A stretch of 55,898 nucleotides of DNA, from assembly GCA_029007845.1 (NCBI GenBank), contig JAQXIP010000038.1, positions 1 to 55,898 of the forward strand. The letters run 5' to 3'. Below the pieces are notes generated by a model. That model saw only the letters and a list, made by a program, of their open reading frames with translations. It had not been told where the DNA came from and made no database searches. The position numbers were made by a program, and so were the translations under genes. This document shows, piece after piece, positions 50,283-55,898 of this stretch (its first letter is position 1; the number at the start of each line of letters is the position of its first letter). The stretch comes from Clostridiales bacterium. Lineage in GTDB: Bacteria > Bacillota > Clostridia > Lachnospirales > Lachnospiraceae.

Positions 50283-52973
50283 ATGAAAAAAATTGTATTA
50301 ATTGACGGAAACAGTATTATGAACCGGGCATTTTACGGGGTGCCGGATCTCTCCAACTCCAAAGGACTCCATACCAATGCAGTCTATGGTTTTTTAAATA
50401 TTTTATTTAAGATCCTGGATGAAGAAAAACCGGATTATGCAGCAGTTGCGTTTGACTTAAAAGAGCCAACCTTCCGACATAAAATGTATGGTGAATATAA
50501 AGGGACGAGAAAACCAATGCCGGGAGAACTGAAAGAACAGATGCCGGTAATCAAGGAAGTTCTTGCGGCAATGAAGATTACGATTATGGAGCAGGTCGGA
50601 TTTGAAGCAGACGATCTTCTGGGAACCCTTGCAAAGAGGGGAGAACAGGCTGGAATGGAGGTCAGTATCCTGTCAGGAGACCGGGATTTACTGCAGCTAG
50701 TAACAGAGCATATTAAAGTGCGGATTCCGAAAACCAAACAGGGTGGAACAGAGATTGAGGATTACTATCCGAAAGATGTGATTGATAAGTACAATGTAAC
50801 ACCAATTCAAGTGATTGACTTGAAAGGACTGATGGGAGATGCGTCGGATAATATACCCGGAGTGCCTGGTGTGGGAGAAAAAACGGCGGTCAAACTGCTG
50901 GCTCAGTATCCAACGGTAGAAGAGGCTTATGAGCATCTGGAGGAAGTAAAGCCGCAGAGAGTACAGAATCTTTTGAGAGAACACAAAGACATGGCATTTT
51001 TAAGCAAACAACTTGCTACCATTAAAACAGACTGTGCACTTGCTTTTGACCTTATGGATTGTGTATTGAACCGGGATACTGTATATACGGAGGATGTATT
51101 CCGGATACTGAAAGAACTGGAATTTAAAAGCCTGTTAAATCGTTTTTCTTTAAAGATGGATCAGTCCAAGACGGGAGATGATCTGAAAAGAGAACTGATC
51201 ATTTGTAAAGACCGGGATCAATGGGAGACGTTTGCAAAAAAGGCACAGTCTGTTTATGGAGCAAACGATTCCATCATTGGGCTTAGTATGTATCAGATGG
51301 ATGATGCCGTATGTTTTGGCATAGGAATGTCCTGTTCCAATGATAAGAAGCATGCGGTGTATATCTCGATCGGAACGAGTGGAATTACCACACAGGACGT
51401 GGCAGGACTTCTTCGAAATGCAGTTCAAAAAGGGGCTTTGATTGCCGCAGAGGAAATAAAAGAAAAATGGCAGTTTTTTGCGTCTGATTCACAGGTGGCG
51501 GCTGTTCTGAAACCAGCTATGAAAGATGTGTCTATTGCGGCGTATCTTCTAAATCCCCTGAAGGATTCCTATCATGCGGATGATCTGGCGCGTGATTACC
51601 TTGGAATGACGATCCCTTCTTTTCAAGAGGCGTTTGGAAAGCGGACTTTGCTGGATGTTTCCTTGGATGACGTATTTCCGGAATTTGCCGCAAGAGAAGC
51701 GGTATCGGTACAGGAGGCTTATCCGGTTCTTATGAGTCAGCTTTCCAGACAGGATATGACCTGGCTGTATGAAAAGGTAGAGCTTCCACTGTTGTTTGTT
51801 CTGTATGACATGGAAAAAGAAGGGGTTTTGGTGAACCGCCAGGCTCTGGAAGAATACGGAGAAAAGCTTGGAAAACGGATAATAACACTCGAACAGGAGA
51901 TCTATGAAAAAGCTGGGGAAAAGTTCAATATTAATTCGCCAAAACAGCTTGGGGTTGTTTTATTTGAGCATATGCATATGCCGTTTGCCAAGAAAACCAA
52001 GACCGGATATTCCACATCAGCAGATATTCTGGAAAAACTGCGCTGTGAACATCCGATTGTATCCGATATTTTAGAGTACCGGCAGCTTACAAAGTTAAAG
52101 TCCACTTACGCTGATGGATTAAGTCATTTTATTTCAGCGGATGGGAGAATCCATGGTAAAATGAACCAGACGGTTACTGCAACCGGGCGTCTCAGTTCCA
52201 CCGAGCCGAACCTGCAGAACATTCCGATCCGGATGGAACTTGGGCGGGAGATCCGGAAAGTTTTTATCCCGAAAGAGGGCTTTGTCTTTCTGGATGCGGA
52301 TTATTCCCAGATTGAACTGCGTATTCTGGCTCATATGTCTGGTGATGAAAAACTGATTCATGCATACCAGCAAAATGAGGATATCCACCGGATTACTGCT
52401 TCCGAGGTCTTTCATGTACCATTTGAGGAAGTAACGGAACTGGAACGGAGAAATGCAAAAGCTGTAAACTTCGGCATTATATATGGAATCAGTTCCTTTG
52501 GACTTGGACAGGATCTGAATATTACCCGGAAGGAAGCAGAGACGTTCATCAAGAAATATTTTGAGACATACCCTACGGTAAAGACTTTTCTGGATGAACA
52601 GGTAGCCATGGGAAAGGAAAAAGGATACGTGGAATCTCTGTATCACCGGATCCGGCCGGTTCCGGAACTTTCATCGAGTAATTATATGCAGCGTTCTTTT
52701 GGGGAACGGGTTGCGATGAATTCTCCAATTCAGGGAACTGCAGCAGATATTATGAAGATTGCCATGGTAAGAGTTGCAGGACGTCTTGAAAAAGAGGGGC
52801 TTCAGTCGAAACTGCTCTTACAGATTCACGATGAAATTCTTGTGGAAACCGAGCAGAGTGAGATTGCAAAGGTGGCTGCCATTATGGAAGAAGAGATGAA
52901 CCGTGCAGCCAATCTTCGTGTCCCTCTGGAAGTGGAAGTAAAGCAGGGAAATAGCTGGTTTGAGGCAAAGTAG
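50283..52973 (+). CDS. polA: DNA polymerase I
   Basis: An 896-residue family A polymerase. The 5'-3' exonuclease domain (about 1-290) has LIDGNSIMNRAFYG, EADDLLGTLA, SGDRDLLQLV and MGDASDNIPGVPGVGEKTA. The middle region (about 300-480) lacks the DEDD acidic residues, so proofreading is probably absent, as in Bacillus Pol I. Polymerase motif A is LDADYSQIELRILAHMS, motif B RRNAKAVNFGIIYGIS, motif C QIHDEILVE. It fills gaps and removes RNA primers. AAGGAGCG lies before ATG. coaE follows after 45 bases, a conserved order. Confidence 0.96.
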   Translation: MKKIVLIDGNSIMNRAFYGVPDLSNSKGLHTNAVYGFLNILFKILDEEKPDYAAVAFDLKEPTFRHKMYGEYKGTRKPMPGELKEQMPVIKEVLAAMKITIMEQVGFEADDLLGTLAKRGEQAGMEVSILSGDRDLLQLVTEHIKVRIPKTKQGGTEIEDYYPKDVIDKYNVTPIQVIDLKGLMGDASDNIPGVPGVGEKTAVKLLAQYPTVEEAYEHLEEVKPQRVQNLLREHKDMAFLSKQLATIKTDCALAFDLMDCVLNRDTVYTEDVFRILKELEFKSLLNRFSLKMDQSKTGDDLKRELIICKDRDQWETFAKKAQSVYGANDSIIGLSMYQMDDAVCFGIGMSCSNDKKHAVYISIGTSGITTQDVAGLLRNAVQKGALIAAEEIKEKWQFFASDSQVAAVLKPAMKDVSIAAYLLNPLKDSYHADDLARDYLGMTIPSFQEAFGKRTLLDVSLDDVFPEFAAREAVSVQEAYPVLMSQLSRQDMTWLYEKVELPLLFVLYDMEKEGVLVNRQALEEYGEKLGKRIITLEQEIYEKAGEKFNINSPKQLGVVLFEHMHMPFAKKTKTGYSTSADILEKLRCEHPIVSDILEYRQLTKLKSTYADGLSHFISADGRIHGKMNQTVTATGRLSSTEPNLQNIPIRMELGREIRKVFIPKEGFVFLDADYSQIELRILAHMSGDEKLIHAYQQNEDIHRITASEVFHVPFEEVTELERRNAKAVNFGIIYGISSFGLGQDLNITRKEAETFIKKYFETYPTVKTFLDEQVAMGKEKGYVESLYHRIRPVPELSSSNYMQRSFGERVAMNSPIQGTAADIMKIAMVRVAGRLEKEGLQSKLLLQIHDEILVETEQSEIAKVAAIMEEEMNRAANLRVPLEVEVKQGNSWFEAK

Positions 52974-53018
52974 GGAACGATAGGTTCTCTTTTATCAGTT
53001 GGCAGAGGATGATTTGAT

Positions 53019-53615
53019 ATGAAAGTAATTGGATTAACCGGAGGTGTGGGCAGTGGAAAGTCCACAGTTGCACATATACTGGAACAGGATTATCATGCAA
53101 AACTATTAATTGCAGATGACATCGGATATGCCCTTTCTTTAAAAGGAGCACCTTGTTTTGAAGCAATAACAGCTTTGTTTTCGGAAGAGTATGGGAACTC
53201 GGTTCTTTGTGAAAATGGAGAATTAAACCGCAAAAAAATTGCGGGGATTGTATTTGAGAAAAAGGATTATTTAGATCAGATGAACAAAATCATTCATCCT
53301 GCCGTGAAAGAAACGATCAAGAAACAGATTTCACAATACCGGGAGGCAGGAGAAGAACTGGTAGTGATTGAGTCCGCTATTCTAATTGGTGCGGGATATG
53401 AACATATCTGTGATGAGTTTGTTCTGGTTACGGTTCCATATCACATCCGCAAACAGCGTTTAATGGAAAGCCGGGGCTATTCAGAAGAAAAAATCAAAGA
53501 GATATTAAAAAATCAATTACCAGAAGAAGAAATGAAAAAATACTGTTCTCATGTGCTGGTAAATGACGGGGATTTGGAAAAAATCAAAAAACAACTGGAT
53601 TTTTTGCTAGTGTAA
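53019..53615 (+). CDS. coaE: Dephospho-CoA kinase
   Basis: A 198-residue P-loop kinase: MKVIGLTGGVGSGKSTVAHI, then LIADDIGYAL (Asp-Asp), NRKKIAGIVF and IIHPAVKETI, and a lid region RKQRLMESRGYSEEKI. It makes coenzyme A from dephospho-CoA, the product of CoaD (21116). The start has GAGGATGATTTGAT before ATG; the ribosome binding site (AGAGGATG) is moderate. It follows polA as in many Firmicutes. Confidence 0.95.
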   Translation: MKVIGLTGGVGSGKSTVAHILEQDYHAKLLIADDIGYALSLKGAPCFEAITALFSEEYGNSVLCENGELNRKKIAGIVFEKKDYLDQMNKIIHPAVKETIKKQISQYREAGEELVVIESAILIGAGYEHICDEFVLVTVPYHIRKQRLMESRGYSEEKIKEILKNQLPEEEMKKYCSHVLVNDGDLEKIKKQLDFLLV

Positions 53616-53627
53616 AGACGGTTCCTA

Positions 53628-53636
53628 TGCTATAAT
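53628..53636 (+). promoter_or_regulatory. Extended -10 promoter of the FtsA-like gene
   Basis: TGCTATAAT: a perfect -10 with a TGn extension and no good -35, just after the coaE stop and 43 bases before the start codon. Confidence 0.55.
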
Positions 53637-53678
53637 GAGTATGGATTTTTATGTGATGTTTGATTTGGAGGGAACCGT

Positions 53679-55721
53679 ATGGGACAGGAAATGGTTCGTT
53701 ATCCGGAACAATTAGTGTTTGGACTGGATATTGGTACAAGAAGTATTGTTGGAACTGTTGGATATAAAGAAAAGAATACATTCAAGGTTGTCGCACAGGA
53801 AACGAGACTTCATGAGACAAGGGCTATGCTGGATGGACAAGTTCATGATATTGGTGCGGTTTCAGGCACAATTCGTGAGATTAAGGAAGCATTGGAAGTG
53901 CGTCTTAACAGAAAGCTAAAAGATGTTTGCATTGCGGCTGCCGGACGGGTGCTTAAGACCATTAACGTGAGGACAGATTATGAATTTCCGCAGGAGACGA
54001 AAGTTACCAGTGAACAGGTCTATTCTCTGGATCTGCTTGGCGTAGAAAAAGCCTATGAACAGATACGGGAGGAAAATAAAGATACGGATATCAAGTATTA
54101 TTGTGTAGGATATTCGGTAATCCATTATTATCTGAATGATTATGTCATGCTTAATCTGGAGGGGCATAAAGCGGATCGGATAGGAGCAGAACTGATTGCA
54201 ACGTTCCTTCCGGATGAAGTGATTGACGGGTTATATGCTGCAGTAGAAGGGGCTGGCCTGTATGTGGCAAACCTTACGCTGGAGCCGATTGCTGCTATTA
54301 ATGTGGCAATACCGGAACAGTTTCGCCTGTTAAATATTGCATTAGTGGATGTCGGAGCTGGAACATCTGATATTTGTATTACGAAAGATGGAAGCATTAT
54401 TGCATATGGGATGATTCCATATGCAGGAGATGAATTGTCCGAACAGCTTGCTAAGCATTATCTGGTGGATTTTGACACGGCAGAGAAGATCAAACTGTCA
54501 TGCCTTAATCGAAAAAGTGTGACATATAAGGATATTATGGGAATCTCCCATAAGGTTTCGACAGAAGAAGTGTTATCGGTAGTAGAAGATACCGTGAAGA
54601 TGATTACCCGTCATGTGTCAGATAAAATCAAAGAGTTAAATGGCGGCAAGGCGGTCAGTGCAGTGTTTGTTGTTGGTGGTGGCGGTAAAATTCCTTCTTT
54701 TACTCCACTTCTGGCAGAATTTCTGGAACTTCCTCAGGAACGGGTGGCAATCCGGGGTCCGGAAGTAATGCAGAATATTGAATTTTTGCAGGAAGGAATT
54801 AAGAAAGATTCCCTTCTGGTTACACCGATTGGAATCTGCCTGAATTTTTACGAGCAGAAGAATAATTTCATATTTGTCCAGGTAAATGGTCAACGGGTAA
54901 AACTGTATGATAACAATAAGCTTACTATTGTAGATGCCGCAGTACAGATTGGATTCCCGAATGAAGACCTGTTCCCTAAGCGGGGAGACGCTATCAGTTA
55001 TGAGGTGAATCAAGAAAAACGGATGCTGCGTGGAGAGGCTGGAGAAGCTGCCGTGGTGAAACTGAATGGAAAAATAACAGGTATCAGCGCAGAGATTGTA
55101 CAGAATGATATCATTGAGATTCAGCCGTCCACCAAGGGCGTTTCTTCCAAGCTTCTCATTAACCAGCTGCCGGAATATAAGGACACCATCTGTTTTGAAT
55201 GGAATGGACAACCGGTAAGCTGCCCTTGCTTTGTGGAAGTAAACGGTAATCTTGTATCCGGTTATTATGAGATCAAGGATCAGGATCAGGTTGTAGTAAG
55301 AAATTATTATACATTGGAACAGGTGCTTGACTTTATGGATGTAAAAGACTATGCAGCTGACTTTAAAGTGAATCATGTAGAGGCTCAGATGGATACAAAG
55401 GTTTATGATAATTTCTCGGTGGAATGTGTGATGAAGAAGCCGGAAATGCCGGGACAAGAGGTATCAGAACTGGAGATGCCGGAACCGGAGGAACCGGAAA
55501 AAACAGATTCCGGATTCCATGTTACCCTTTCCGTAAATGGTACAGCAGTTGTATTACATACCAAGACTCCACCGATTTTTGTCAACATTCTGGATGTATA
55601 TCCGTTCCATGTGGAAGAGGGCGGCAACCGTACTCTTGTAAAACGGGTAAACGGAGTAGATGCGGAATTTACGACTCCGGTCTCCGATGGAGATCAGATT
55701 GACCTATACTGGGAGGAGTAA
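53679..55721 (+). CDS. FtsA/PilM-like actin-family ATPase with a C-terminal extension
   Basis: A 680-residue protein. The N-terminal 390 residues are an actin/ASKHA fold of the FtsA-PilM type: FGLDIGTRSIVGTVG (phosphate 1), an FtsA-like SHS2 region (about 80-170), ALVDVGAGTSDICI (phosphate 2) and FVVGGGGKIPSFTPLLAEFL (adenosine). The remaining 290 residues are beta-rich with several ubiquitin/SLBB-like repeats (VNGQRVKLYDNNKLTI, VNGNLVSGYYEI, DVYPFHVEEGG). A short acidic Pro/Glu linker (about 585-610) precedes the last domain. Classic FtsA is about 420 residues and ends in a membrane helix not seen here. A role in division or envelope assembly is likely but unproven. GGAGGGAACCGT precedes ATG. 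Confidence 0.78.
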   Translation: MGQEMVRYPEQLVFGLDIGTRSIVGTVGYKEKNTFKVVAQETRLHETRAMLDGQVHDIGAVSGTIREIKEALEVRLNRKLKDVCIAAAGRVLKTINVRTDYEFPQETKVTSEQVYSLDLLGVEKAYEQIREENKDTDIKYYCVGYSVIHYYLNDYVMLNLEGHKADRIGAELIATFLPDEVIDGLYAAVEGAGLYVANLTLEPIAAINVAIPEQFRLLNIALVDVGAGTSDICITKDGSIIAYGMIPYAGDELSEQLAKHYLVDFDTAEKIKLSCLNRKSVTYKDIMGISHKVSTEEVLSVVEDTVKMITRHVSDKIKELNGGKAVSAVFVVGGGGKIPSFTPLLAEFLELPQERVAIRGPEVMQNIEFLQEGIKKDSLLVTPIGICLNFYEQKNNFIFVQVNGQRVKLYDNNKLTIVDAAVQIGFPNEDLFPKRGDAISYEVNQEKRMLRGEAGEAAVVKLNGKITGISAEIVQNDIIEIQPSTKGVSSKLLINQLPEYKDTICFEWNGQPVSCPCFVEVNGNLVSGYYEIKDQDQVVVRNYYTLEQVLDFMDVKDYAADFKVNHVEAQMDTKVYDNFSVECVMKKPEMPGQEVSELEMPEPEEPEKTDSGFHVTLSVNGTAVVLHTKTPPIFVNILDVYPFHVEEGGNRTLVKRVNGVDAEFTTPVSDGDQIDLYWEE

Positions 55722-55724
55722 GAT

Positions 55725-55898
55725 TTGGAAGAAAAGAAAAAACTTGAGATTCAAAAAAGGTTTCTCGATTTTCACAGAACGTTATTTGTTCTGGTTGCTA
55801 TTTTCTGCCTGATCAGAAAGATGGAAACTTCAGAGTTATATACCTGGTCTCCGGTTTTGTTTCTATTAGTTGTGGTTGTTGTGGAGACCGTTTTTAAA
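55725..55898 (+). CDS. Membrane protein, N-terminal part only (runs off the window)
   Basis: An open frame of 58 codons starts with TTG 55725 and stays open to the last base. GGGAGGAG lies 7 bases before TTG. The product begins with a charged segment (EEKKKLEIQKRFLDFHR), then has two hydrophobic stretches (LFVLVAIFCLI and SPVLFLLVVVVETVF). It follows the FtsA-like stop by 3 bases, so it is in the same operon. The family cannot be named. Confidence 0.65.
   Translation, partial: MEEKKKLEIQKRFLDFHRTLFVLVAIFCLIRKMETSELYTWSPVLFLLVVVVVETVFK

Noticed and set aside
54636-55457. 273-codon minus-strand open frame
   Set aside because: It lies wholly inside the FtsA-like gene; the translation is rich in His, Ile and Tyr without domain pattern, and lacks a ribosome binding site.
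1-55898. CRISPR arrays, prophage, rRNA genes, integrase or transposase genes
   Set aside because: I found no regularly spaced repeats, no phage structural genes, no rRNA sequence and no recombinase motif. The two hairpin repeat families are the only mobile-looking elements.

Overview
The window looks like a piece of chromosome from a low-GC, anaerobic, probably spore-forming member of the Clostridia, most likely Lachnospiraceae. The evidence is the gene set and order: rpmB-yloU-fakA-recG, pta-ackA-yceD-rpmF, ruvA-ruvB-zapA-U32 peptidase and polA-coaE-FtsA-like; a giant two-ATPase acyl-CoA dehydratase activase typical of gut Clostridia; sporulation-linked proteins (GerW/YtfJ with its DUF2953 partner, a YlbJ-type membrane protein, a SpoVK-like AAA ATPase); and strong A+T-rich sigma-A promoters with purine-rich ribosome binding sites. 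All names rest on motif recognition by eye, with no database search.

Layout. 1-1.66 kb: a palindromic repeat copy cut by the window edge, an ArsR-type metal-sensor repressor with its operator, a methyltransferase and a methyltransferase remnant. 1.68-5.9 kb (minus): the 1407-residue activase. 6-10.7 kb: a LysM protein, a rhomboid-like membrane protein with a zinc ribbon, and a 1042-residue GT-C glycosyltransferase fusion. 10.8-13.9 kb: two unrecognised proteins, a DUF2953 protein and GerW. 13.9-22.3 kb: L28, Gls24/YloU, FakA, RecG, a SpoVK-like ATPase, RsmD, CoaD and a coiled-coil protein. 22.3-26.3 kb: YlbJ-like protein, oligoendopeptidase F and TmcAL. 26.3-29.5 kb: acetate production genes pta-ackA, then yceD-rpmF. 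29.5-34.5 kb: a YprB-type nuclease, a four-hairpin intergenic repeat, cardiolipin synthase, a small zinc/HTH protein and RuvAB. 34.5-40.9 kb: ZapA, U32 peptidase, a FtsW/RodA protein overlapping a class B penicillin-binding protein, and a Nudix hydrolase.

The clearest accessory segment is 41-47.4 kb. A 586-residue regulator with two apparent helix-turn-helix regions is divergent from two secreted proteins, one with a fibronectin III-like domain and one large Ig-like protein with Gly-Ser-Thr repeats. The segment is bracketed by end sequences of the same palindromic repeat seen at the window start. After it come a two-domain PPK2 polyphosphate kinase, tRNA-Leu(CAA), a cyclophilin, an orphan zinc-finger membrane protein, DNA polymerase I, CoaE, a FtsA-like ATPase and the start of a membrane protein.

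The most unusual signals are a RecG whose Walker A lysine is replaced by asparagine, the dispersed giant-hairpin element, a second multi-hairpin element, a hairpin between Shine-Dalgarno and start codon of the activase gene, a 104-base overlap between the ftsW-like and pbp genes, a metal-sensor ArsR paired with a methyltransferase, and an overlooked 45-residue membrane protein gene.
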